Assembly (NCBI GenBank): GCA_002309855.1
Contig: DBYD01000027.1
Span: forward strand, 1-16,755
Length of the DNA: 16,755 nt
Source of the DNA: Bacteroidales bacterium UBA1195
GTDB lineage: Bacteria; Bacteroidota; Bacteroidia; Bacteroidales; WCHB1-69
Reading direction: 5' to 3'
The notes under the pieces were generated by a model, which worked only from the letters and a program-made list of their open reading frames with translations, did no database searches and was not told the origin of the DNA. Of the stretch, positions 5,417 through 12,649 are shown in pieces (position 1 is the first letter of the stretch; each line of letters opens with the position of its first letter). A program made the translations under genes and the position numbers.

Positions 5417-7360
5417 TCATTTCCCCAGCACCACCGGTGTCACGGCCAGTTTTTTCTGGTTGGCTACGGCCTGGCGGAATGCGGGCCAGTCGGCGGCGTC
5501 ATAAACCCGTTTGCATAGCCGGACTGTTTCTCTAAAAATAAATTTGTTTTTCTCATTTATGAAAGTGCCGCAACGTGGAGATCTGCAAAAATGCCCTCCC
5601 CATAGGTAGTTGTATGTGAAAGAAGCTGCATCATCTTTCACCCCCTCCAAATCAGGAGCCTCCATTTTTTCATATTCGTCCGGAAGGGTGATCTGCTCCT
5701 CTATATCCACCATCCGCGAGCAGGCATCCGAGAAGGGTTGTGTGCGCCGTTCCGGGCGGGTGTCGAAACTAAGATGGCTCATGGCTCGGCTGTAGAAATT
5801 GCGTGCCGAAAGCGGTATGAACATCAGCGTGTTATTGTCAACGGTGGCGTATTGCGGGATGGAGAAACTGTAGGTGATGCTCACCGGCTGCTCCAAATAG
5901 CGGTCGTTGTCGGTGTGGGTGATCTCCTTTATCTCCGCCCTCGGGTCGATGCGGAGCAGCTCCATTTCAAGGTTGCGCTGCCATTCGGCTGTACGGCAAT
6001 TAAATACGCTACGTACGGCACGGTCGCTCTGCCCCTCAGCAGTGACGGTGATGGTACCGGAAAGTGTGCCGTCCTTGGCAATGGAGGTGTTGGCGCGGAT
6101 GCGCACGTAATGGTTTTCCGGCGCGGAGAGCGGCGTGTACATCAGGTCGGCCCCTTCTGGCAGCCCCATCAGGTAGCCCTGCTGCTGCTCTGCGCTTGAC
6201 CATAATTCGCGCACATTCGGCACCCATGTGGGATCAAGCATCTCATATTGTCCGTTACGGTGCTGCACTGCGCAGACACTGTGGTTGAACTGGTCGGCAG
6301 GAATGCGGTCGATCCGTTCGTGCGCCATGGTCATGGCGGCGTAGGCCTTGAAACCCGCCGCACGCAGCATGGTGACCAACATGCCAGCCTTGTCCTTGCA
6401 GACGCCGCAGCGGTCGGTGAAGTTCATTTCGGCATTGTGCAGCGTGTAGCCCTCGCCCTGTCCCATGCTGATTCCGGCGTAGCGGATATTGTCGGCCACC
6501 CAGTGGGTCAGAATGCTGATGCTGTCCTGCTCACTTTGTGCGGGTTGCAGCAGCTCCCGCACCTTGGCCTCCACCTCCGGTGTGGGGATAAAGCTGCCGT
6601 AATCCTCGTTCACCCCGTAGAACCAGATGGATTTTGCCTCCCAGTTTTGCGCGGTGCTCAGCAGCAGTTTCGGCTGCATGTCGTTGTCGGCCAGAGCGTG
6701 CGGCTCATGTTTAAGCGGAATGATGTTCCGGGCGGTGAAACTGTATGTTGTCCGGTCGCCACGGGTCACGGAGTCCGTTTTTACCGTGCGGTCGCCACCG
6801 TTATAGAGGGCAAAGCGCAGCCTTTTGGCGGTCAAAACATCCACACTGTAGTATTTCACATCCACCGGCACGCTGCTCCAGAAGGGGACAATATCGTAAA
6901 AATGGCCGCGCATGGGCGGAATGTATCTGTCGTCCTCGCTGCCGTCCTGTAAAAGTGCATAGGTAAATCCCTTACGGTAGGTGGTGTATTCCACCTCATC
7001 GCCCGGATCCAGATGGCCGATTTCCACCATCTTCTGGCTCGCGCCCCAATAAATCAGACGCGCTGGAGCGATGTAGTCATAGACTTTCAGCGGCAGTGCT
7101 TCGCTGCCGCCCTTCTTGCGGTAGACAATAACGCTGCGGAACTCCACATAGGCCGATTGCGGGTCGTAGTCCACCTTCAGTGTGGCCAGCTCCCTGCAGC
7201 CGCTGTAGTCGTTGGCGCGGATTCGCTGATGGTTGGTCACGTGGCTCAGCCCCGATTCCTCCATCACAACAAAGGTGCTGTCGTAAAGCACCTGCCGATG
7301 CTGTGCGGAAGTTATTGCCGCACAGCCAATAAGCATAAGGGTAAAAAAGGCTCTTCTCAT
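5417..7360 (-). CDS. secreted DUF3857 + transglutaminase-like protein, intact triad
   Basis: A 647-residue exported protein. An ATG at 7393 would add 11 residues, but the ATG at 7360 starts a clean signal peptide (MRRAFFTLMLIG, cleavage after TSA, residues 17-19), so I prefer it. Residues about 30-220 fit DUF3857 (KVYDYIAPARL, then GDEVEYTTYRKGF). Residues about 260-385 are the transglutaminase-like core: Cys321 in CGVCKDKAGML, His360 in FNHSVCAV and Asp376 in LDPTW form a complete triad. Cys318 is an additional Cys close by. The remaining 260 residues form a beta-rich tail resembling DUF3858-type C-termini. Family members are periplasmic or surface-attached and may act as proteases or cross-linkers; the substrate is unknown. 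It heads the minus-strand run of three secreted proteins. No strong promoter is seen upstream. Confidence 0.88.
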   Translation of the reverse strand: MRRAFFTLMLIGCAAITSAQHRQVLYDSTFVVMEESGLSHVTNHQRIRANDYSGCRELATLKVDYDPQSAYVEFRSVIVYRKKGGSEALPLKVYDYIAPARLIYWGASQKMVEIGHLDPGDEVEYTTYRKGFTYALLQDGSEDDRYIPPMRGHFYDIVPFWSSVPVDVKYYSVDVLTAKRLRFALYNGGDRTVKTDSVTRGDRTTYSFTARNIIPLKHEPHALADNDMQPKLLLSTAQNWEAKSIWFYGVNEDYGSFIPTPEVEAKVRELLQPAQSEQDSISILTHWVADNIRYAGISMGQGEGYTLHNAEMNFTDRCGVCKDKAGMLVTMLRAAGFKAYAAMTMAHERIDRIPADQFNHSVCAVQHRNGQYEMLDPTWVPNVRELWSSAEQQQGYLMGLPEGADLMYTPLSAPENHYVRIRANTSIAKDGTLSGTITVTAEGQSDRAVRSVFNCRTAEWQRNLEMELLRIDPRAEIKEITHTDNDRYLEQPVSITYSFSIPQYATVDNNTLMFIPLSARNFYSRAMSHLSFDTRPERRTQPFSDACSRMVDIEEQITLPDEYEKMEAPDLEGVKDDAASFTYNYLWGGHFCRSPRCGTFINEKNKFIFRETVRLCKRVYDAADWPAFRQAVANQKKLAVTPVVLGK

Positions 7361-7421
7361 CTGTCGGATTAATTTGATGAAAATATAACGCATTATTCCC
7401 GAAAATGTTTTGCAACGGATG

Positions 7422-7457
7422 GATTTTTTTCTTGTGCCCCCGCTTTCCCTATCCGAA
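7422..7457 (+). repeat. 36-bp exact repeat, copy 1
   Basis: Identical over 36 bp to 9043-9078. It starts with GATTTTTTT, contains CTTGTGCCCCCG and ends in TTTCCCTATCCGAA, which is the upstream half of the recurring extended promoter. Here it runs directly into an intact promoter. Confidence 0.9.
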
Positions 7458-7472
7458 TTTTGACTACTTTTG
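7444..7472 (+). promoter_or_regulatory. extended Bacteroidetes promoter, copy A
   Basis: TTTC at 7444-7447 is the -33-like element and TACTTTTG at 7465-7472 is an exact TAnnTTTG -7 box, with 17 bp between them. The spacer contains TATCCGAATTTTGAC, which recurs in the other copies. The box ends 23 bp before the ATG at 7496. Confidence 0.78.
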
Positions 7473-7495
7473 CGAAAAATCTAATTCATGAGTTG

Positions 7496-8002
7496 ATGAT
7501 GAAAAGGAAGAAGCTTCTGTATTATTTGATCCGGCTACTTATTGCCGTATGTGTTTTTTTTCCCTTGTATATAATTGCAATTCTGATAACTAATATATTC
7601 ATTTTCCCCAATGATATTATTGGCACCTACTTTGAGGTGCCGGCTCCGAATAACTACAAGATCGCAATGTTCGACACTGCATATATTGAGGGTAATGATG
7701 GTTCATTGGCACTTGGCGGAGTGGATTCGTTACAGGTTGTGAAGGAATATGTCATTGGGAAAAAGTATGGCGCCGGTTATTTCCGCTTAGACACCAGAAC
7801 CGGACAATGCGAGAAATATGCCTCAAGGGAGGATTTGAAGCAGGTGTGCGGAAGCGACAGGATCAAATTGCGCACGCTGTACGACTACTATTGGTGGCAC
7901 CGTTTGCCTGCCGATGTCTTGATAGACATCTCCCTACTGCTCATTTCGTGGTTTGTTGGAGGACTGTTCTGCCGGAGATTTGCATTTTTGTTGGACAAAT
8001 AG
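7496..8002 (+). CDS. small two-TM membrane protein, unknown function
   Basis: A 168-residue protein. The reading frame is open from 7460, but the promoter box at 7465-7472 rules out starts before about 7480; two adjacent ATGs at 7496 and 7499 are the likely starts. Basic residues (MMKRKK) precede a long hydrophobic segment at about 7-37, and a second lies at about 141-158 near the C-terminus. The roughly 100 residues between (GTYFEVPAPNNYKIAMFD onward) should be periplasmic and contain two Cys (105, 118). I do not recognise a family. It is followed after 11 bp by a second small membrane protein gene, and the two probably form one unit. Confidence 0.72.
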   Translation: MMKRKKLLYYLIRLLIAVCVFFPLYIIAILITNIFIFPNDIIGTYFEVPAPNNYKIAMFDTAYIEGNDGSLALGGVDSLQVVKEYVIGKKYGAGYFRLDTRTGQCEKYASREDLKQVCGSDRIKLRTLYDYYWWHRLPADVLIDISLLLISWFVGGLFCRRFAFLLDK

Positions 8003-8013
8003 TTTCTTCTGTT

Positions 8014-8478
8014 ATGAAAACATCCTATATCATCAGATTAATTTCGCCGTGGAGGTTAGTTTTGACAAACATGTTTGGCTGTGTTATTATGATTTTTCTT
8101 ATGTTTGTCTGTGATATAGATTTTCCGGAATGGCTGGTGATTAGTGGTTTCACCATATTATTGCTTGTTTATTTCTACTTGATGGCACATTACGCTGCAA
8201 CAGCTGAAGTGGAATTCAAGATGGATGAAAAGGAATTCCGTTTTTGCTTTACAAAACCTTTTTTGTTGCAGAGAAACGGATTTGGAGACAGATTCGCCTG
8301 GGAGGAAATAAAACGTTTCACGTTCAAAAAAGACAGGAACTACTACATGTTCTATTTGTATCTGAAAGATGGAGGCAAAATACGTTTTTACAAATACAGG
8401 TCGTTGAAAGAATCCAATGATGATTTCTATGCCTTCTATGCGGATTTCAACGATTGTTATAGCAAATACATCGGTTGA
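8014..8478 (+). CDS. small membrane protein with possible YcxB-like domain
   Basis: A 154-residue protein. The frame is open upstream to 7807, but that part overlaps the preceding gene in another frame; the ATG at 8014, 11 bp after the upstream stop, is the likely start. Two hydrophobic helices are seen at about 14-34 and 40-60, close to a hairpin, then a cytoplasmic domain of about 90 residues. The latter (EVEFKMDEKEFRFCF, then RFAWEEIKRF, FYLYLKDGGKIRFYKYRS) has the pattern of YcxB or PH-like domains of small bacterial membrane proteins. This resemblance is by eye and moderate. Function unknown; it pairs with the gene before it. The stop codon is followed directly by a T-run and the next extended promoter. 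Confidence 0.72.
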   Translation: MKTSYIIRLISPWRLVLTNMFGCVIMIFLMFVCDIDFPEWLVISGFTILLLVYFYLMAHYAATAEVEFKMDEKEFRFCFTKPFLLQRNGFGDRFAWEEIKRFTFKKDRNYYMFYLYLKDGGKIRFYKYRSLKESNDDFYAFYADFNDCYSKYIG

Positions 8479-8498
8479 TTTTTTCTCCACCATACCGA

Positions 8499-8527
8499 TT
8501 TCCCTATCCGATTTTTTACTACTTTTG
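8499..8527 (+). promoter_or_regulatory. extended Bacteroidetes promoter, copy B
   Basis: TTTCCCTATCCGA, then a T-run and TACTTTTG (-7 box, 8520-8527). The box ends 27 bp before the antitoxin ATG. As at the 9043 copy, the module begins immediately after the TGA stop of the preceding gene with a run of T. Confidence 0.78.
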
Positions 8528-8554
8528 CAATCGTAATTTTAAAACATAATATTT

Positions 8555-8755
8555 ATGGACCAACAAAAAATGAAGGAAATGAATCTTGTTGAAGTTGAGG
8601 ATGATCTGACGCCGGAGCAGCGTGCCTATTGGGAGGCCTCCATTGAGCGGGATATGCGCAATCCCAACCGAGGGAAGGTTCATCGTCCCATTGGGGAGTT
8701 AAGACAGAAAATGTTGGAAGCCTTGGACAAGTACTATGAAAAAGTACATTGTTGA
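8555..8755 (+). CDS. putative antitoxin of a RelE/ParE-type pair
   Basis: A 66-residue acidic-to-neutral protein directly upstream of a RelE/ParE-like toxin and overlapping it by 20 bp, the standard order for type II toxin-antitoxin operons. The sequence is helical and charged (DDLTPEQRAYWEASIERDM, then ELRQKMLEALDKYYEKV). I see no ribbon-helix-helix, HTH or AbrB DNA-binding motif, which most such antitoxins have at the N-terminus. The C-terminal helix is the likely toxin-binding part. The antitoxin label depends on the neighbour and the overlap. If no DNA-binding domain is really present, autoregulation must work differently. Confidence 0.75.
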   Translation: MDQQKMKEMNLVEVEDDLTPEQRAYWEASIERDMRNPNRGKVHRPIGELRQKMLEALDKYYEKVHC

Positions 8756-9044
8756 GTATGATATAGAGGCGGAAACAGACATCGGTAATCTTAACAAATG
8801 GGTGGCAGAGAAAAGTTCGTATGAATTCGCAAGAAGGTTTATTAATCGGATATTCGATGAGATAGATAATCTTTCCTATCTTGCCGGAGTGTTGCCACCA
8901 AGCCGATACATGATGCCGTTGCGCTATCATCCTGAGGCTAAGACCATTCCTGTCGGTAAGCGCAAACTGACGGTGATTTTCCACATTGATGGTGATTACG
9001 TCATTGTTGACAAGATTCTGCCGTCAGCGATGGTCACGTACTGA
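8736..9044 (+). CDS. RelE/ParE-family toxin
   Basis: A 102-residue protein with the RelE/ParE layout: an N-terminal strand (KKYIVEYDIEAETDI), two helices (residues about 16-47, with FARRFINRIFDEI), then beta strands rich in basic residues (PVGKRKLTVIFHIDGDYVIVDKIL, quoted here in two parts: GKRKLTVIFHID and YVIVDKIL). RelE members cut mRNA on the ribosome and ParE members poison gyrase; the sequence does not decide which. Lys75, Arg76 and Lys77 are candidate active-site residues. The start lies inside the antitoxin gene, so translation is likely coupled. The TGA stop is the first part of a 36-bp repeat. Confidence 0.85.
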   Translation: MKKYIVEYDIEAETDIGNLNKWVAEKSSYEFARRFINRIFDEIDNLSYLAGVLPPSRYMMPLRYHPEAKTIPVGKRKLTVIFHIDGDYVIVDKILPSAMVTY

Positions 9045-9078
9045 TTTTTTTCTTGTGCCCCCGCTTTCCCTATCCGAA
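9043..9078 (+). repeat. 36-bp exact repeat, copy 2, with decayed promoter
   Basis: Identical to 7422-7457. After the shared part the sequence should continue as TTTTGACTACTTTTG, but it reads AAATGACTTCCTTTTC, so the -7 box is lost. The remainder of the 177-bp gap before the TonB receptor gene is AT-rich, with one inverted repeat (9086-9102) and no convincing promoter. Confidence 0.88.
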
Positions 9079-9085
9079 AAATGAC

Positions 9086-9102
9086 TTCCTTTTCAAAAGG
9101 AA
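9086..9102. promoter_or_regulatory. perfect inverted repeat, possible regulator site
   Basis: TTCCTTTT-C-AAAAGGAA: 8-bp perfect arms around one base, 120 bp before the TonB receptor start. Too tight a centre for a good RNA hairpin, so a protein-binding site is more likely than a terminator. No regulator gene is adjacent. Confidence 0.35.
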
Positions 9103-9221
9103 TTTTATAATATGTAGCGGACAATTGCCCGCAGATTTCAATTTTTCAGGGTTGCACAATTTTCCGTGCAATTCCGCGTTATATGCGTGTATTAACTTTT
9201 TAAAGTAGATTCAATAATGCT

Positions 9222-11678
9222 ATGTGGATCAAGGAAAAGATTAAAGGGCTGTGTGTTATATCCTTATCACTCCTATTGATGGCTTGCGTACATAACAGCC
9301 TCAATGCGCAATCGTTCATTGTCCGTGGCATGCTGAAGGATTCAGCCAATAACAATGCGGTCGGGTATGCCAATTGCGTGCTGCTGCGGAATACCGACAG
9401 CACTTTCGCCTATGGTGTCACCACGGGCGAAAACGGGGAATTTGTTTTCAAGAATGTGGATGCTGGAAATTATCTGCTGCGTATCAGCATGATAGGATAT
9501 ACGTCCTATTGGAGGGAGGTGCAGGTCCAACGCATTGTGAACCTTGGCACAATCAGGCTTAAGCAGAGTTCAACTTCCCTGAAAACACTGACTGTCACCG
9601 GTGAACGGCCCATATACAGCGTGGATGGGGAAAAGGCCATCTACAACCCGACCGAGGATCCCAGCGTGCAGACCGGCACCATGAGCGATGTGCTGCAGAA
9701 CGCTCCTGGAGTGGAGGTGGACGCGGAGGGCAACATTATGCTGCGCGGCACCTCTGAAGTGGAAATCTGGATCAACGACCGTCCGTCGCACATGAACGAG
9801 GAGGCGTTGAAACAATACATCAAACAGCTGCCAGCCAACAGCATAGAACGGGTGGAGGTCATCACAAACCCTTCGGCCCGCTACAGCAGCAAGGGGGCGG
9901 TCATCAATATTGTCACCAACCAGAAAATCAAACGCAACGAACTGCTATGCGTGGGCTTGAACGGGACAACGCTTCCCTCCATCTCCCCATGGATTAGCTA
10001 TGTTTGGGCCAATGAGAAAATAGACTTCAACTTTTACCTCAACGGGAACTATTCCCGGCACGACGGAACCTCCGACGGCATAACCACCCTGCTTGACGGC
10101 AACGGGGACACCAGCCGTTACACCAAGTACAAAACTGACACGCGTATGCCCTATTGGGGCGGCTATGCCGGGCTGAACTTCAACTGGAACATTGACAGCA
10201 TGACACATCTGTCGGCCTGGATGGGAGCCTACCCCCATTGGGACCGCAACTCCTTTTACCGCGACTACGAATATTACGAATACCAACCCACACGTGTTGA
10301 TTTGGGCTATCGGGACACCACACTCAACCATGGCTTCAGCAGCGGAGCCTACGCTGGAGCCTGGTTTGAACACCGCTTCGACACCTCCGGACGCAAACTG
10401 AGCATATCTTTCAACGGCAGTTACTGGAGCAACAGTGGCTACTCGGACGACAAACGTGATTTCAGGTCCGCCACCATGACTGACTTCCAACGGCACATGA
10501 CAGGCTCCATGCTCTATGCCAACGGCGAATTGGGCGTAAACTACACCTTGCCGTTGAAACGACGCTTTGAATTGGAAGTGGGCGGCGAACTGGGATTCGG
10601 TTATGACTATGATAACGAAACACTGGATAGCTTGCTGCCTTCAGGCGGGTGGGACAACATGGCATACCGGTCCCAAGTTTCACAGTCACTGGCGTTGAGT
10701 CCCTCGGTTTATACAACCATTCAGAAACGTTGGGGCGGCTTCACCACAAAATTGGGACTGCGCTATGAGAACAGTTTCATCAGCGGAATGCTCGAGCATC
10801 ATTCGCTTGGCGATCAGGAGCGTATCGAAAAATCGTTTCCCGGCTTTGTACCAAGCATCCATCTCAGTTATCAGACCAAAACCTTTGAAAGCTACAGTTT
10901 GAGCTATACCCGCCGTTACTCTCACAGTGACGAGATGTCCGACTTCACGCTTTTCCGCCTGTACGATGACTACAGTTTCAGCACCGGCAACCCCAACCTG
11001 CTGATGAGCTACACGCACAACCTTGAGGCGGCTTTCAGCAAGTATATCATGAAGTTCGGCAACGTGGGGCTGAACGCCTATTTCCGCGCCAACACCGACG
11101 AGGTGGGTTCCATGACAGCTGCCACCTACGATCCGGTTCTCGGGCCATGGCTGGTCAATTACACCTATCCGGTCAACATAGGCTCCTCGCACACCGAAGG
11201 CATTGAGGCGAATGTCACCTACCGCCCGAAAGCCTTTTTCAACGTGCGCTTCAACGCCTCGCTGTTCAATTATGGCTACAACTACAACGATTTCAGCGAC
11301 AGCAAGGTAAGCTACAGCTTCCGCCTTAATTTGTGGGCCAAAGTGTGGAACAGGCTGGAAATTTTCGCTAACGGCAGCTACCGTTCCCCGCGCTTGGGAC
11401 TCTACAGTCTCACCAACCCCAACAAGCGCATCGATTTCGGATGCAGTAGCGACTTTTTCCAACGCAAAATGAGTGTCTATCTGAATGTAAGCGACATCTT
11501 CGGATGGTCGGAATGGGGAAGCAACACCACCGCGCCGCAGTACCAGACCACCGGAAGCCAGCGATACAAATCCACCTTCGTAAGCCTCGGCATCACCTTC
11601 CGCTTCGGCAAGATGGAACTGGAAAGCAAGGCTAAACAGGGCGGCGCGAGCAACGAAAGCGGAGGCATGCGGCAATAA
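9222..11678 (+). CDS. TonB-dependent receptor / outer-membrane beta-barrel family protein
   Basis: An 818-residue outer-membrane protein. A signal peptide (hydrophobic 10-22) probably cleaves after LNA (residue 29); the LMAC at 19-22 also looks like a lipobox, but cleavage before QSF is more usual here. Residues 31-115 form a carboxypeptidase-regulatory-like beta domain (IVRGMLKDSANN, then GENGEFVFKNVDAGNYLL). Residues 120-235 form the TonB plug (SDVLQNAPGVEVDAEGNIML, then IERVEVITNPSARY). The rest is a beta-barrel rich in Tyr, Trp and Asn of the 'outer membrane beta-barrel family' rather than SusC type: no SusD gene is adjacent. The barrel ends in FVSLGITFRFG, followed by a 22-residue charged tail, whereas many barrels end on the last strand. 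Substrate unknown. Transported solutes require TonB-ExbB-ExbD. Confidence 0.9.
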   Translation: MWIKEKIKGLCVISLSLLLMACVHNSLNAQSFIVRGMLKDSANNNAVGYANCVLLRNTDSTFAYGVTTGENGEFVFKNVDAGNYLLRISMIGYTSYWREVQVQRIVNLGTIRLKQSSTSLKTLTVTGERPIYSVDGEKAIYNPTEDPSVQTGTMSDVLQNAPGVEVDAEGNIMLRGTSEVEIWINDRPSHMNEEALKQYIKQLPANSIERVEVITNPSARYSSKGAVINIVTNQKIKRNELLCVGLNGTTLPSISPWISYVWANEKIDFNFYLNGNYSRHDGTSDGITTLLDGNGDTSRYTKYKTDTRMPYWGGYAGLNFNWNIDSMTHLSAWMGAYPHWDRNSFYRDYEYYEYQPTRVDLGYRDTTLNHGFSSGAYAGAWFEHRFDTSGRKLSISFNGSYWSNSGYSDDKRDFRSATMTDFQRHMTGSMLYANGELGVNYTLPLKRRFELEVGGELGFGYDYDNETLDSLLPSGGWDNMAYRSQVSQSLALSPSVYTTIQKRWGGFTTKLGLRYENSFISGMLEHHSLGDQERIEKSFPGFVPSIHLSYQTKTFESYSLSYTRRYSHSDEMSDFTLFRLYDDYSFSTGNPNLLMSYTHNLEAAFSKYIMKFGNVGLNAYFRANTDEVGSMTAATYDPVLGPWLVNYTYPVNIGSSHTEGIEANVTYRPKAFFNVRFNASLFNYGYNYNDFSDSKVSYSFRLNLWAKVWNRLEIFANGSYRSPRLGLYSLTNPNKRIDFGCSSDFFQRKMSVYLNVSDIFGWSEWGSNTTAPQYQTTGSQRYKSTFVSLGITFRFGKMELESKAKQGGASNESGGMRQ

Positions 11679-11700
11679 TAACCAGCCAGCCAGCAAATCC

Positions 11701-11724
11701 GTGTTCAGATTTTGGCTACTTTTA
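11701..11724 (+). promoter_or_regulatory. decayed copy of the extended promoter
   Basis: GTTCAGATTTTGGCTACTTT followed by TAC matches the active copy at 12607-12629 except for two changes, one in the spacer and one in the last base of the -7 box (TACTTTTA). It points toward the 3' end of an opposing gene that stops at 11728, so it now drives nothing visible. It looks like the relic of a unit whose gene was replaced. Confidence 0.55.
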
Positions 11725-11727
11725 CCT

Positions 11728-12531
11728 TCACCCCATATCCGCCATCAGATCCTTGCGTCCGATGAGACTGAAAATGGCGATGGAGTTATCTTCATTCAAG
11801 ATACGCAATGTGCGAAGTATTTCGTTCAGGGTGGCACCGCTGGTTGTCACATCATCAATTACAAGTACATTCTGATTCCTGATATGGGCACATAACTCCT
11901 CATCCTCCTTTGTGGCGAACTTCAGAAAACGCATCATATATGGCCGGAAACGGCTTTTCCTCACATCCTTGGCAATTGTGAAATAATCCTTTTTATGAAT
12001 AAGGTCAAGCATTTGCCGGACAGTCTGCCTGACCTCCTCCTTCTGCTGCTCGGTATAGCGTGCGCGTCCGTTCTCCAAAACATCATTAAGGTATTGCTGT
12101 TCATAGGCATCCATATCAAACGAGATGCTTGCAGGCAAAGCCTTCACCAATTCCATCCTGCGTAACATGGGCTGTGCAAAACGGTAAATATACCGCAGCA
12201 TGTACTGGTTCACCGGACTAGATGATTCCGGCATGACCACCAAATCGTAGTCATAGAGGTTGACTTTGTGGCTGAGGTGGTCTATTGCCTTCTGGATAAA
12301 TTGCGATATGTCAGAATTTTCCTGTATGGAACCGGAGAACTTCAAATAGTTGATGAACGCACTGCGAAGCGGTCGCTCCACCTGTGGGGTAAACTCATAA
12401 CCATAGTAAAAGCAATGTCCGAAAGCCTCCACCTGATATCCCGTTCCCGTCAATCCGATGATATCCGATTTCCCATCATGCTCGAAATCAAATATAAAAC
12501 ACTGTTGTTCGCTGTCAAAGGTGATTCCCAT
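11728..12531 (-). CDS. phosphoribosyltransferase-fold protein, function unknown
   Basis: A 267-residue cytoplasmic protein. The PRPP-binding loop of type I phosphoribosyltransferases is clear: VLVIDDVTTSGATL (residues 222-235), with Asp226 and Asp227 and the small-residue turn TTSGAT. MPESSSPVN (100-108) may be the first loop near the active site. The N-terminal 90 residues and the helical insert at 135-205 are not standard for purine salvage enzymes or ComF. It has no partner gene: the flanking genes are on the other strand. Some orphan members of this fold in defence or stress islands handle modified nucleotides, but nothing here shows that. The ATG at 12531 is the only good start. Confidence 0.8.
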   Translation of the reverse strand: MGITFDSEQQCFIFDFEHDGKSDIIGLTGTGYQVEAFGHCFYYGYEFTPQVERPLRSAFINYLKFSGSIQENSDISQFIQKAIDHLSHKVNLYDYDLVVMPESSSPVNQYMLRYIYRFAQPMLRRMELVKALPASISFDMDAYEQQYLNDVLENGRARYTEQQKEEVRQTVRQMLDLIHKKDYFTIAKDVRKSRFRPYMMRFLKFATKEDEELCAHIRNQNVLVIDDVTTSGATLNEILRTLRILNEDNSIAIFSLIGRKDLMADMG

Positions 12532-12600
12532 AAGATGCTATTTTCTTATGTAACGAAAATATTAATAAAAAATTGCAGGCCTTTCATAGGAAATTTTCAC

Positions 12601-12628
12601 TTTCCTGTTCAGATTTTGACTACTTTTG
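12601..12628 (+). promoter_or_regulatory. extended Bacteroidetes promoter, copy C
   Basis: TTTC at 12601-12604, then GTTCAGATTTTGAC and TACTTTTG (-7 box, 12621-12628), which ends 21 bp before the ATG at 12650. The opposing phosphoribosyltransferase gene begins about 70 bp to the left. Confidence 0.76.
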
Positions 12629-12649
12629 CAAATCATAATACACTCTGGC

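Noticed and set aside
6248..6952. Plus-strand open frame (234 codons) inside the transglutaminase-like gene
   Set aside because: Antisense to the catalytic domain of a clear gene; no start context or domain.
7460..7495. Longer start for the first small membrane protein
   Set aside because: The frame is open from 7460, but the promoter box 7465-7472 lies inside this stretch.
7807..8013. N-terminal extension of the second small membrane protein
   Set aside because: It overlaps the previous gene in another frame and lacks membrane-protein features; ATG 8014 fits the operon spacing.
7422..9078. The 36-bp repeats as ends of an insertion sequence
   Set aside because: They are direct, not inverted, no transposase lies between, and the repeat is part of a promoter module.
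9279..9290. Lipobox-like LMAC in the TonB receptor signal peptide
   Set aside because: A normal cleavage site after LNA follows a few residues later and TonB-dependent receptors are usually not lipidated; not ruled out, but not called.
10686..11696. Long open frame on the minus strand (336 codons) under the TonB receptor gene
   Set aside because: It is entirely antisense to a strongly supported gene, has no recognisable domain, and its composition (Val-, Ala-, Gly- and His-rich) is typical of a shadow frame.
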